Below the pieces are notes generated by a model. It was not told the origin of the DNA and made no database searches. It saw only the letters and a list, made by a program, of their open reading frames with translations. From positions 39,330,607 through 39,394,606 of the forward strand of contig NC_084802.1 of NCBI RefSeq assembly GCF_963169125.1: 64,000 nt of DNA, given 5' to 3'. Position numbers and translations under genes: made by a program. This DNA is from Humulus lupulus. Taxonomy: Eukaryota; Streptophyta; Magnoliopsida; Rosales; Cannabaceae. The number at the start of each line of letters is the position of its first letter. Position 1 is the stretch's first letter. Positions 43,744 to 55,138 of this stretch are shown piece after piece.

Positions 43744-45195
43744 AATGAGTATGGGCGGGTTCGTATAAAGGAGTTGAATGCCTTAGTAACGCGGTGGACT
43801 ACGAGCTCAGCTGATGAAAATTACTTCACTCCTCCACCGCAATTCAATCCATACAACCCGCCACCTCCACCTCCGCCATACTAACGTGGCATGCTTTGTG
43901 AGGTAGGTCTTCTTTCCTTACTCTTCATGTCACATTGGGGACAATGTGCAATTTAAATTTGGGGGAGGGGCTTATCAGTTATTGTGTTTCTCTTTGTTCT
44001 GTTAATTTTAGTTTGCTAATACTTTGTTTATAATATCATTTGTCATCAATTTGTGAGATAGTAATTGTGTGAATAACCGTGTGCTTGGTTGATTACTCTT
44101 GGGATTTAGTTTAAATGTTTTTTTGGAAATTTGAATATTTTCTGTAAATTGGGACAATTAGTATGTTATATATGTTTTACTTGGGTATGAGGAATGAATG
44201 GTGGAATCTGATAGAACTTGCATTACTTGTCTTTTGAGACAAAATCGTTGATAACATGTGTTTTGGAATATGATATAGGCAATCTTTTGGAATGTTTGGG
44301 CCTTTCAAGCTTACCCTTATCATTATTTTCCCTAGTTTGCTCATTTGTGCCTTAACTTGTTTTGTTGATTGTTTAACCACTTCATTAAGCCAAAATTGTA
44401 CCAATTATTTTTCCCTGTCCTATGAATTATGCCATAAGTTTAGAAATAAGTTTAGGGGAGCGATTTGTGATTGGGTAGAGCGAAAAAGAAGGAAAAACAT
44501 ATTGGTGTGAGTGGATGAACAATGTAATTTTATCTTTCGATTGAGACAAGTGTAAAGTAAAAAAAATACTTGCAACATCACTGTAAATTAATTTCAATTT
44601 TCTTCAATAAAAAAAAAGAAGAAAAAATATATATATATATATAAAAAAAAATACATAAATAAAGTGATGTTGGTGTATTGGTTATGAGGTCTCAATCGTT
44701 GAAAAATGAGTTAAGTTTTGGGATGAAATCTTGAAATGCAATGTGGGTTGTTTGATTGATTTATTTTTAGGTGCTTTTGGTATAATGAAGCCTAAATGTC
44801 TTTTTATCTACCTTTACCTAAGCCAAAAATGCATGAACCTTAAAAGTCCTGTTGATTCCAAAACATGTGTTATTAACATTAGTGGAGAAATGCAAGTATG
44901 CAAGCATATTGAATTTTGGTGAGTGGATTGTTGAAAGAGTTAAATATGTATGATGTATTCTAATTGTTCATTTTGTTATTTACAACTCATATTCTAATTT
45001 CCAACTGAGGCATTTGGGTTAATTGTGAGAGTGATTATACTGAAATTCTGGTTGAAAATCGCATTTGCTATTTCGCGATTGATGACAGTGTGTTGTGGAC
45101 AAAGTGGAGGCTTTATTTTTTGTGTGTTTTGTTTTGTTTCAAGTCTAAAGGCAATCTTTACTCGAGGGCGAGTAAAGGTTAAGTTTAGGGGAGTT
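43744..45195 (+). other. Long 3' non-coding region of the Athila/Tat element
   Basis: It has the lineage-typical CACATTGGGGACAATGTG inverted repeat (43931-43948), followed by ATTTGGGGGAGGGG (43958-43971), a PPT-like purine run. Similar runs recur near 44448 and directly before the 3' LTR (TTAGGGGAG, 45185). A short (AT)n tract lies at 44627-44642. The small frames at 44177-44922 have no domain. Confidence 0.65.
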
Positions 45196-46535
45196 TGTTG
45201 AGTCTAGTTTTTGTCATGTTTAGGTGATATTTTAAGTAGCCTTTTATCTTATTTTTCTTTCATTTAGTGTGGGTTTATGCTTTGTTTGTTTGTCTTTGTG
45301 AATATCAGGAAGAATTGAGTACTTGGAGGAAAATGTCAAAGAAAGGGAAGAAATAACCAAGTTTTTCAACATATTTCCAGAAAGGATGAATCTCAACATG
45401 ATTTGGAAGTGTTGGTGAATTTTTGGGATGAAATCTTAAAAATTTGAGAAATCCCTTAAGAGCCACGGCATGAGCAAAGTAGAGCCGCGGCTAGCTGGTG
45501 AAATAGAACCACTGTTTTGAAGGAGAATCACGGGTCGCGGCATGGCAAGAGAGGGTCGCGGCATAGATGGGCATCAACCCAAAAATATTAGACACGGGCC
45601 GCGGCATGGTGCATGTAGAGTCGTGGCCCGCCTCTTTTAAAAACTGAATCTTAGGTTTTTATAAGGCGAAAAAGAGAGAAGAAAAGGTGTACGGACCTGG
45701 CGTGGAAATTTGCTTGAAGGCTGAAGGCTTGGAGTATTCAATCTACATGTTTTTCTTCTACTTTCTGATGTTATCTTTAATTGTCTTTGTGATTAGTATT
45801 ATGATTATGAACTAATTTTCTGTTTAGGATTTTTAATTGAATCACTTGAATCCCTATTATGAACGAATGCAATTTCAATTTTCTTCTTCTGCAATCTTCT
45901 TCAATTCCATATAACTTGTTCTTATTGATTGATTATCGATTGGCCATCTATAGTCATTATATATATGTTTTTTTAAATCAAAATCTGAGAAGTGAGATTT
46001 GAATCTGTTGTGGTTATATTGGACATAATTTTAATTTGGAATGAAAGTATCCATATTAATTGTGTAACTGTTTATTAAGTTGTCGAGATTAATGCTACCT
46101 TTGTGGTTCAATTTACCATAGAAATATAGGAAATTGTCACCTAGGTTGAGTCTATAATTCATAGTATGATTATAGGTTGCTGTATCAACTTGTTAATTGA
46201 ATTAGGCAGAAAGAAGAAGAACTTAGTACTTTGCATTAGGGAATGATAGGGAGGATAGTTGATGAGATTAAACATCCTAATTATTTCGTCAGTGTTTAAA
46301 TCAAAAGTTTTACTATTAGTTGTTATTCTATTTAATTTTCAATTATTGTTTCTGAATATTATAGTTTCTTTTGTTGTGTCTACAAAAATCAAGAATTTTA
46401 ATTGATCAAATAGAAAGAGAAATTAATTGACTGGTAATTGAGAATTCAGTCTTTGAGGACGATACTTGGTTTCTTTACCATATTATTACAAATTGTGACT
46501 GTGTGCACTTGCATAGCATATAAAAATTCGCAACA
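45196..46535 (+). repeat. 3' LTR of the Athila/Tat element
   Basis: 1,340 bp, matching 32220-33608 apart from scattered substitutions and the missing repeat unit of about 45 bp. Followed by duplication ACTTT and the last 37 bp of the Copia-1 3' LTR. Confidence 0.93.
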
Positions 46536-46577
46536 ACTTTCATTCTCTTTCATTTCTTTACTCTTCTATTACTAAAA

Positions 46578-48301
46578 GGGTGGGCATAGGCCTCTCGAAG
46601 CATCACTTCAAGATCGTCGGCTCGTATGTACTCATTCTCAGAAGACATGTCCAGTTCAGTGAACCAAATTTGAAGACCAAGAATCCCAAGGTTGTCCAGA
46701 GCAAACTCACATTGGGCTCAATTGGGCTACCAATGTGGCCTTGGATCCCAATACCACTAACAGGTGCACCTTGCTCTTACAGGTCCAGAATATGTTGGAT
46801 GTACTTCTCCGGACAGGATCTTGTATCACACCCAGAAGAAGGACCTTGTACATAAACCATAACCTTGGAAGGATGCTTCTCAATTCTAAAGGAGCCAGCA
46901 ATCTCATGCCATCTGTTGTCATCATTACTAGAGCCAATCTGAACCCAAGCAGACACTTGATATGTCAAGAATAGTTTGACTTTGTCAGTGATCAATGAGC
47001 TGGCCCTGGCCACGTCTGAGTTCTATTCTTTACATGTATAAAATGATCGACCACTTAAAGGTTTTTGAGGTGGAAGGGAGTCTCTAGCCATTGGAGGAAT
47101 TATATGAGGTGACCCAATTCCAACATTTAAGCTACAGTTTCCAAGGCTAAGCCCCCTATTTGTACCATTTCTTGGATTGTTGTTATCAATTATGTCAACT
47201 CAAAAGGCTGGGTTTTGATCAAAACAAAAGTTGTTGTGTTAGTTTTCAAGAATGATTGTCATAAGTATATGACTGACTATAAGCTCATCCTCATCTCAAC
47301 TATCTTGGTAATTCTTAAAACATAATACTATACATTAATCTTAACCTGGATGACTATGCAAATTAAAAGAGATAAAAACACTGCCAATATGGAGGAAAAT
47401 TGAAAGTATTATTGAACCAATCTCAATTACTGGCAGAGGTAAAGGAGGGGTTCTTTCTGCATGCTTGACGACTAAACTATTTAAAAGAATATCAGTTCCT
47501 AAAGGAGGGCCTTCTAAATATACGACCTCCTTTGATGGGGAACCATTTAGAAGGAACTTTCCTTTCAAGTTCAACTGCGTCCACTTCTTGTCTGTTGCTT
47601 GAACACTAAGAAAACAAAAACCAACCTTTTCAATGAGGGACTCATCATGTCATTCAGATGAATAAAGAAGAAGACTAAATAGAATACTAACTTGGCAATG
47701 CCAATATATTGATCTCTTCGATTTGGTGTTTGGACACATAAAGTGGCCCTCAAATCTGCACTTGTGTCGTTGTTACCAAATATGCGAACAACAGCAGTAA
47801 CTTCATAAGCAAGCTTTCACTGAACTCTTCCACTGATATCCTGCTGAATTCCATTACAACTCTGCATGCATTCAGAAGATGAAGCAAAAACCTTTTCAGA
47901 AAGTGGAACGATTCTCCCATCTCCCGTAGAATCATGTAGAGCAATCTTGCATCCCCGTCCAGACCAATTAATCAAGCCATCCTCAAATGTTGGTTAAGAA
48001 TGATATTACTGCCTCCAGTAGTAATTACCTCTGATTTCTTTGTTTTTACACAGATAACGATTACAGAATTGATGAGTAAGTCAACTCCTGGAGAAGGCCC
48101 TTCAAAATAGATATAGCCCTATCAGGCATTGTTGACAATGAAAAAGAGCCTTCCAAGGTTTCCCAAGTATGTTTTTCCACAGATGTTCTGCATGTTATAG
48201 AATCATTCAAACAAAACCTTCAACTTTTTCTTTTAAAAAATATCACAACAAGATGATGAATAAAACAACATCCATTACGTTCTAATAAAACAAAAGCTAG
48301 T
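46578..48301 (-). pseudogene. Xylanase pseudogene, central exons (CBM22 modules and part of GH10)
   Basis: On the minus strand the exons read in order. Exon end 48279-48301 runs to a GT at 48278. Exon 47692-48187 has the end of CBM22-1 (SFSLSTMPD; FEGPSPGVDLLINS) and the start of CBM22-2 (NIILNQH; SGRGCKIALHDS). An exon from 47605 reads LKGKFLLNGSPSKEVVYLEGPP. An exon from about 47222 has CBM22-3 (LSLGNCSLNV; SPHIIPPMARDS; KLFLTYQVSAWVQIG; WHEIAGSFRIEKHPSKVMVY). It then jumps within one frame from VQGPSSG to CDTRSCPEKYIQHILDL of GH10, then IGIQGHIGSP and, after a shift, WFTELD with the nucleophile Glu. The jump deletes most of the barrel, including the acid-base Glu. Stops occur near 47204 and 46775. 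CBM22 binds xylan and GH10 cleaves it. Confidence 0.85.
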
Positions 48302-48747
48302 TGTTGTAAAAACAATAACAAAAAGAACTAGCATAAAACAGAGAATAACAAATCAGATTTGAGCCAAAACAACACAAACAATTACTTGGTTCAGATCACA
48401 ATGTAATTCTACATCCAAGGGGTAGAACAGCCTAAAAAATGGCTGAGAACTTCATTCATTAAGCTTGAGATCAGTACAAGAGTTTACACCAAGAAGCCTT
48501 GCTTCAAATTACAAAGAGAGCTCACACAATGAGAGATCAAGATCAGATACACTTGAAATCTTTACAACCCTCCAATCTCACTTAATTTCTAACTCTTAAC
48601 CAATGTCCCAACAGACCAAGGTTCTCAAGTATTTATAGCTAATTCCCTTAACATAACTAACTAACTAAACATAACAATAAAATTGAAAGAAAAAGAACCT
48701 GAACTCCACATCAGCATATCAGTTAAAATGGCTTAACTAACACCACA
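48302..48747 (-). repeat. 3' LTR of Copia-2
   Basis: 446 bp, TGTTGTAAAAAC to CACCACA in plus-strand reading, matching 53136-53580 (445 bp) with perhaps 5% differences by eye. Confidence 0.93.
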
Positions 48748-48899
48748 AATCCACCTTAGACAGTCACTTTAGCTGAAAGAAAAATAAATTATAAGCTGAA
48801 CTACCTTGAGCCAAAATGGCTCATCAGCACTAGTTAATGCTGAGTAAGTTTAGGCTATGCCTAAACTTTTGTAGGCTAACACTTTTAGTGAGCATATTA

Positions 48900-51841
48900 G
48901 CTGGGTTTTCTTCAGTACTGATTTTCTTAGCTTGAACCTCTCCCTTTGCTACAATGTCTCGGATAAAATGAAATTTTATGTCTATGTGCTTAGACCTTTC
49001 ATGTAGCATAGAATTTTTTATTAGGTGTAATGCACTCTATTTGTCATGTGTCAAACCTTTGAGCCATAAAGCTTCCTTAAAAGCTTCTATAGTAGCCATG
49101 TATTCTGCTTCATTGGTTGACAAGGCAACTACCTTTCACAAATTTGACCTCTAGCTAACAGTTCCACCAAGTACTGTGAATACAAGTCCAGTTAAGGACC
49201 TTCTTGTATCCAAATTTGCAGTACAATCACTGGTCAACATATCCTACAACCTCTCCTTTTGATCCTACATTGCCATTAGAAATAAGACCAAGTTTGAGAG
49301 ATCCTTTAATGTACCTGAGTATCCATTTAACTGCTGTCCAGTGAGTTTCTCCAGGATCTTCCATATATCTACTAACCACACTTAGAGCATAAGCTAGATC
49401 AGGCCGAGTATACACCATTGCATACATTAGGCTTCCCACAGCACTAGTGTAAGGCACCTTTTCCTTTAGTCCCCTTTCTGCATCTGTTTTAGGACACTGA
49501 GTTTGAGACAACTTGAAATGTGGAGCAAGAGGTGTTGACATAATTTTTGAGTTATCCATTCCAAACTTTTCTAACACTTTCTTTAAGTAGCCTTCCTGAG
49601 ATAGTTTGATAACATCAGTTTCACTTTGATCAATTTCTATTCCAAGTATCTTCTTTGCTTTGCCAAGATCTTTCATCTCGAATTCACTGCTTAGTTTTCT
49701 TTTCAGCTTTGTGATTTCACTTCTATTTTTCCCAACTATAAGAATATCATCAACATATAAAAGTAAGTATACATGTTGATTAAAATAGACACAAGGATCA
49801 CACCTACTTTTGGTGAAACCAATTTTGATAATGAAATCATTAAATCTAATGTTCCATTGCCTTGGAACCTGCTTAAGACCATACAAAGATCATTTGAAAA
49901 GACACACTTGATTAGGATTTCCATTGTCAAATCCTTCAGGCTGCTTCATAAAGATTTCTTCTTCTAACTGTCCATGAAGAAAAACAGTCCTCACATCCCT
50001 TTGGTCCACCTCAAGATTGTCCCTAGCAGCTTTTGCTAATATAACCCGAATTGATGTTTGTCTAACAACTGGAGAAAAAATTTCATTATAATCTACACCT
50101 TCCTTTTGAGTAAAGCCTTTGGCTACAAGTCTAGCCTTGTATCTCTCCTTTTCAATTCCTGGTATGCCCTCCTTTCTTTTGAAAATTCATTTACAACCTA
50201 CCAGCTTTTTCTTCTCTTGTTTGTCCACCAGAATCCAAGTTTCATTTTTCAGTAATGAACTCATTTCCTCTTCCTTGGCTTGTTTCCATAGTTTGCTTTC
50301 AGGTCTACTGGTGGCTTATTTAACAGTTATATGATCATAACTAATTTCCTCTTCTACTACAGATAAGGCATATGAAATGAAATCTACATATCCAAGTCTT
50401 TCAGGTGCTTTCGCCTCTCTATCTCTCTGTCCCTAGCAAGCTGGTAATTACTCAAGTCAATTTGAGTTTCATCATGTTGAATCTAAACTTGTTGATCAGA
50501 AGTTTCAATTTCCAACTGAGTCTTTGTCTGTTTTTCATCACTAACTTCTTTTCAACTTTCATAGGCTTTTCATCCTCTCTGAAAACAACATCTCTACTTA
50601 TGATGCATTTTTTGAAACATTCTTCAAAGCACCACAGTTTGTAACCTTTTACACCATTTGGATATCCAATGAACATGCACTTGACAACTCTAGGCTCAAG
50701 CTTGTCTTGTCGAATGTGAGAATATGTTGTGCATCCAAACACTTTTAAGTGTTCATAAGATGGTTTCTGTCCTATCCAAACCTCTTGAGGGGTTTTGAAA
50801 TTCAAAGTTACTGAAGGACACCGATAGATTAAGTATTTAGCTGTAGTAACAGCTTCTCCCCAAAATTTACTTTCTAAATTTGCACCTTTCAACTTGCACC
50901 TCACTCTTTCTAGAAGAGTTCTATTAATCCTCTCAGCCAAGCCATTCTGTTGAGGAGTATTTCGGATTGTGCGATACCTTGCTATACCACCATTGCTACA
51001 ATATTCGTCAATTTCCCTAGAGCAATATTCAAGGTCATTGTCAGTCCTTAATTTCTTTATTTTCACTCCTGTTTGATTTTCTATTAGTTTCTTCAAAGTG
51101 ATGAAACTATCCAAAGCTTGGTCTTTAGATTTCAAGAGCAACACCCACACCTTCCGAGAGTAATCATCTATGATACTCAAAAAATAGTTTGCTCCACCTA
51201 AAGACGATACCCTTGCTGGTCCCCATAGATCAGAGAGAATATAAGCCAATGGAGCTGTAGCGTTATGGATTCCAGCACCAAATTTCACCCTACAACATTT
51301 TCCATAAACACATTCTTCACAAAAATCGAGCTTGCCACTAAGAACCCCTTGCTTCAATAATTCTGAGATTCCTCTTTCACTAATATGCCCAAGTCTTTCA
51401 TGCCAAAGCTGAGTTAAATCAACATCTTTGTTTGAAGCTACTACTGCAGATCCAACAACAGATTTCCCTGCCAGAAAATAAAGACCTCCTCTGAATCCAC
51501 CATTCATAACCATAAGAGATCCCTTTAGAACATTCATACAACATCCATCAATTTTCACTATACACCCATTTGATGCTAGGACTCCAACAGATAACAGATT
51601 TCTTCATAATTCAGGTACATACCTGACATTTTTCATAGTTCTACTTACACCATCATGCATTTTAATTACAATAGATCCAATTCCTTGCACCTTACATGCT
51701 TTATTGTTTCCCAAAAGAACAGATCCGCCTGATTTCTTCAAGATTGCAAAATAGATCTTTATTTGGACACATGTGAAAAGAGCACCCAGAGTCAAATATC
51801 CAATCTTCACATATTTTTTCACTTTAAACCAACAATACATT
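48900..51841 (-). pseudogene. Copia-2 protease, integrase, RT and RNase H
   Basis: Read on the minus strand. Protease WIFDSGCSFHMC lies near 51805. The GAG-pre-integrase has LWHERLGHISERG and CEECVYGKCCRVKF. The integrase core (50452-51558) has LSDLWGPARV (Asp), KLRTDNDLEY (Asp) and TPQQNGLAERINRTLLE (Glu), then IGYPNGVKGYKLW. RT begins near 50150 in shifted frames ([18 protein letters not shown]; [14 protein letters not shown]). 49227-49886 has MYGLKQVPRQW and the intact catalytic YVDD (LLLYVDDILIVG). RNase H remnants with ADYVDQ and [14 protein letters not shown] segments run down to about 48900. At least three shifts break the frame (near 51600, 50450 and 49900), so it is non-functional though its catalytic residues persist. 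Confidence 0.88.
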
Positions 51842-52214
51842 TGTAACGCCCCACGTCACTATGGCTGTTTCCTGGAATGACGACTGGCCCTATAAACCAA
51901 CACAAGTCTTTCCAGTGTGCTTTGTCCTCACTTGCACGCTTCATGAGAAAACTTCCCAGGAGGTCACCCATCATAAGATTGCTCCAGGTCAAGCACGCTT
52001 AACTTTGGAGTTCTCAAGTGGTGGGCTACCGAAAAGAAGATGCATCTTGTTGGCATAGGTAGTACCCATCAATCCATTTAATCTCTCTTCAACTGTGTAG
52101 TCCCATACCTACACAGTCTTAGAATCATCACACTTGACCCTCCCCAGGCGGTGTGGGATTGCACAGCTTTACCCGGTCTTTCCCCTTACGGATCACAAGA
52201 TTCTGACTGTCACA
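51842..52214 (-). mobile_element. Cassandra TRIM LTR with 5S rRNA-like domain, copy 2
   Basis: 373 bp; on the minus strand it runs from TGTGACAGTC to GGGGCGTTACA. The near-duplication ACATT (51837-51841) and ACATC (52215-52219) differs by one base. The 5S domain (about 51920-52030, minus strand) reads AAAGTTAAGCGTGCTTGACC (box A) and GATGGGTGACCTCCTGGGAA (box C), closer to canonical 5S than copy 1. As a lone LTR it splits Copia-2 between gag and protease. The frame at 51861-52058 is a by-product. Confidence 0.92.
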
Positions 52215-53077
52215 ACATCAGCTGACTCATAGCCATCAGATACTACACTTGCTTCACCCTTTTCATTCTTTCCATCTCTATTCAGCTTGTTCTTGAGTAG
52301 AAAACAATCAGCCTTATAATGCCATTCTTTCTTACAGTAGTTACAAAACTTCCCTGGTTTAAACTTTGACTTTGATCCGTGATTACTACGAATCCTATGA
52401 CCATTAAAGTTCTTGTGATTCTTGAACTCTCTTTTGTCAGATGTACCTCTAATCAATAAACCTTCACCATTGGATTCAGTTTCCTCTTCAGATCTTTTCT
52501 GAATTTCTTTTGAGTTTAATGCACCTTTTACTTCTGCCATGGTTAGTGTTTCTTTTCCATACAGAATAGCATCAACAAAATGCTCATAAGATCTAGGTAA
52601 ATAACTGAGAAGAATTATACCTTGATCTTCTTCATCTATCTTCACTCCAATGTTTTCCAACTCGAGGATGATTTTGTTAAAATCATAAAAGTGTTTCCTC
52701 AGCTCCTTTGAGTCATCCATGCAAAGTGTGTAGAGCTTTTTCTTCAGAAAAAGCTTGTTCGCTAGAGACTTCTTGAGATAGATTGATGCCAATTTATTCC
52801 ACAAACCAGAAGTTGTTTCTTCATGAGAAACCTCTCTAAGAACCTCATCACCAAAACTCAAGAGAATTGCACTATGTGCTTTTGTTTTTGTCTCTTTCTT
52901 TGTCTTATCGTCTTTGATTGCTTTTGATTCCTCTTCGTTCAAAGCTTCTGAGATACCTTGATGAACTAGAAGAGCCTTCATTTTGATTCTCCATAAGCCA
53001 AAATCGTTCTCTCCATTGAACTTGTCCACCTCAAATCTTGCTGAACTCATTCTTGCTTTTTTTTTCTTGATCAACAA
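52215..53077 (-). pseudogene. Copia-2 gag, cut by Cassandra
   Basis: A good minus-strand frame of about 288 residues. It could start at the M before SSARFEVDKFNG (53050); an upstream in-frame ATG at 53077 is also possible. Motifs: FEVDKFNGENDFGLWRIKMKALL (Tork-type gag N-terminus), HSAILLSFGDEVLREV, TTSGLWNKLASIYLKKSLANK, LRKHFYDFNKIILELE, LLSYLPRSYEHFVDAILYGKETL and zinc knuckle CNYCKKEWHYKADC with all four ligands. The frame would continue into protease but hits the Cassandra LTR at 52214 and stops inside it. Gag itself may be nearly intact. Confidence 0.88.
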
Positions 53078-53135
53078 AGATGATCACCAAGTAGTTCTTG
53101 AATCCTCCAATGCAACATGTGCGTCTGATACCACT

Positions 53136-53580
53136 TGTTGTAAAAACAACAACAAAAAGAATTAGCATAAAACAGAAATAACAAATTAGATTTGAGCCAA
53201 AACAACACAAACACTTACTTGGTTAGAATCACAATGTAATCCTACATCCAAGGGGTAGAACAACCTCAAAAATGGCTGAGAACTTCATTCATTAAGCTTG
53301 AGATTAGTACAAGAGTTTACACTAAGAGGCCTTGCTTCAAATTACAAAGAGAGCTCACACAATGAGAGATCAAGATCAGATACACTTGAACTCTTTACAA
53401 CCCTCCAATCTCACTTAATTTCTAACTCTTAATCAATATCCCAATAGACCAAGGTTCTCAAGTATTTATAGCTAATTCCCTTAACAAAACTAACTAACTA
53501 AACATAAAAATAAAACTGAAAGATAAAGAGCCTGAACTCCACATCAGCATATCAGTTAAAGTGGTTGAACTAACACCACA
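53136..53580 (-). repeat. 5' LTR of Copia-2
   Basis: 445 bp, partner of 48302-48747. Reading the minus strand, TATAAATACTTGAGAACC near 53465 is the likely TATA box region. Confidence 0.93.
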
Positions 53581-53585
53581 CTAGT

Positions 53586-53792
53586 CCTTGAACCTTGATA
53601 TTGTAGCTCCAAAGTTGCTATGACGTTACCATTTCCCTCAAAAGAGCCAGATGCTCCAACACAAGCTGAAACGGAATACATAGAACCCAAAGAAATTCTA
53701 CCAGTAATATCTTGCTCTAATCCATGCCAACATAGCGTACGATTCAAGATGATGGCATGGTTTCCAATGTATTTTACAGCCACTTCTTTCAA
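53586..53792 (-). pseudogene. Xylanase pseudogene, first CBM22 exon remnant
   Basis: The minus-strand frame KYIGNHAIILNRTLCWHGLEQDITGRISLGSMYSVSACVG...TLELQYQGSRT is the middle of a CBM22 module of plant xylanases (usual form: NYAVVTNRKECWQGLEQDIT). It continues across Copia-2 at 48301. The CBM22 start and the gene's 5' end are missing: at 53813 a reversed solo LTR begins, and no further xylanase sequence is recognised to its right. Confidence 0.82.
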
Positions 53793-54299
53793 ATTACATT
53801 AATCGAGAAAAATGTAATACCCAACTATTTCTAAGACCTTGGACCATTAAAACTACTAGATATAGCTACTACTTTGAAGAAAACATACATAAGAAATAAT
53901 AATAACTTTATATTGTGCAAATTACAAAGTAAAATATAAAATGTGGTATGGGTACCCATTGTTTAATAAAACATAAAAACATAGCTTTAAATCAATTGTT
54001 CAAAAACTAGATGTGGAATTACAATAGAAACATAATTCAAAAGACTAAAATAAACGTCATCCTCGATCGACACGCAGTCCACTCAGTCCGTTCATCCTCA
54101 ACACACATGCCAAGCTTTCAAGAATACTTCCGCCTCGATATCTATTTTCCTGCATCACACTAAAAATAAAGGGATGAGCCTAATGCCCAGCAAGGAAAAA
54201 TCTACTAATCAATCATATAACATAAAACATAAACACAAGACTATATCACAAAAATATACTATAAAATATATATCACAACTCTAACCCATCTCCATGGTA

Positions 54300-54565
54300 A
54301 ACATTAGGGTTTTCTAGCTAAGCAAATATAAGCCTCAAAATACATTGTGGTTTGCTAGCTAAGAAACTATGAGCCCCAAGCAACATAAAAATATTGGGGT
54401 TTGCTAGCTAAGCAACTATAAGCCTCAAAATACATTGAGGTTTGCTAGCTAAGCAACTATGAGCCCCAAGCAACATAAAAACATTGGGGTTTGCTAGCTA
54501 ATCAACTATAAGCCTCAAAATACATTGAGGTTTGCTAGCTAAGCAACTACGAGCCCCAAAGACTA
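54300..54565 (-). repeat. Tandem repeat in LTR-D, about 45/90 bp
   Basis: Six half-units with GGTTTGCTAGCTAAGCAACTA, alternating AAGCCTCAAAATACATTG and GAGCCCCAAGCAACATAA, so the true unit is about 90 bp, three copies. Confidence 0.88.
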
Positions 54566-55138
54566 CAAGAAATATTCATATATATCATAACATAACATAT
54601 CATAACATATAAGCGTAAAATCTATCCTAATTTCCTTACCAACACCGGGATATTTGAGAACAAGGGCGAGATTTGGAACACTCCTAAAACCAACAATAAG
54701 AATGGTGAGTATTTCTAAAGAAAAGAGATGAAAAGAAGAGAACTAAAACCACCAATAAGAAACTTACCGAAAAGAAACCTTAAGTTCAAAGAACTTAAAT
54801 ACCTAACCAAGAATCGAAACAACGAGTTAGGATCTGAATGAAAACTAAGGAATCAAACAGAATAAAACTTATGAATAGTATTACCTTGGATGTACTAGAA
54901 CCGATCTACACTTCAATATCGAAAACACACTTTATCTCACTACCCAAGTGTTTATAAAGCTTAAGATAATAAAGCTTTTATCCCAAAACCCAATTGTTTC
55001 TTTCTATAGAAATCCTAGCAGCTTGAAGGCTCTGATCAAATGCTTGAAGAATGAAGAAAATGGCTGAGCACTAGGTCTTATTTATAGAGTTTGAGGAGTG
55101 AAACTATCCTATTAAAAAAATAAAAATAAAATACTTAA

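Larger units (their letters stand above)
32220..46535 (+). mobile_element. Athila/Tat-type Gypsy retrotransposon with accessory ORF
   Basis: Complete at both ends: LTRs at 32220-33608 and 45196-46535, duplication ACTTT at 32215-32219 and 46536-46540. The PBS is of the tRNA-Asp-like type used by Athila/Tat elements. Order: gag, protease, RT, RNase H, integrase, a long 3' region with an extra ORF, and 3' LTR. A solo LTR (38655-41374) splits integrase. By eye the two LTRs differ at roughly 2% of sites, plus a repeat-unit difference of about 45 bp, so it is among the younger large insertions. Stops and shifts in gag, pol and RT make it non-autonomous. Confidence 0.92.
5396..46577 (+). mobile_element. 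Copia-1, interrupted Ty1/copia retrotransposon
   Basis: This is the oldest insertion in the xylanase relic and the frame of the nest. Its own sequence totals only about 4.75 kb: 5396-7582, 27074-29177, 31793-32219 and 46541-46577. The order is short LTR, iMet-type PBS (TGGTATCAA at 5580), gag, protease, integrase, RT, RNase H, PPT (GAGGGGGA near 32055) and 3' LTR. Breaks are a Gypsy in integrase, a CACTA element in RNase H and an Athila element in the 3' LTR. No clean target duplication is visible around it (CCAGG on the left against AAGGG or AAAGG on the right), which fits its age. Confidence 0.85.
48302..53580 (-). mobile_element. Copia-2, Tork/Tnt1-like retrotransposon
   Basis: Full-length on the minus strand with perfect duplication CTAGT (48297-48301 and 53581-53585). 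It sits in an exon of the xylanase relic (after TLELQYQGSRT). The iMet-type PBS is visible as the complement of TGGTATCAGA at 53124-53133. Order on the minus strand: 5' LTR, gag, protease, integrase, RT, RNase H, 3' LTR. A Cassandra LTR separates gag from protease. The gag N-terminus type points to the Tork lineage. Confidence 0.93.
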
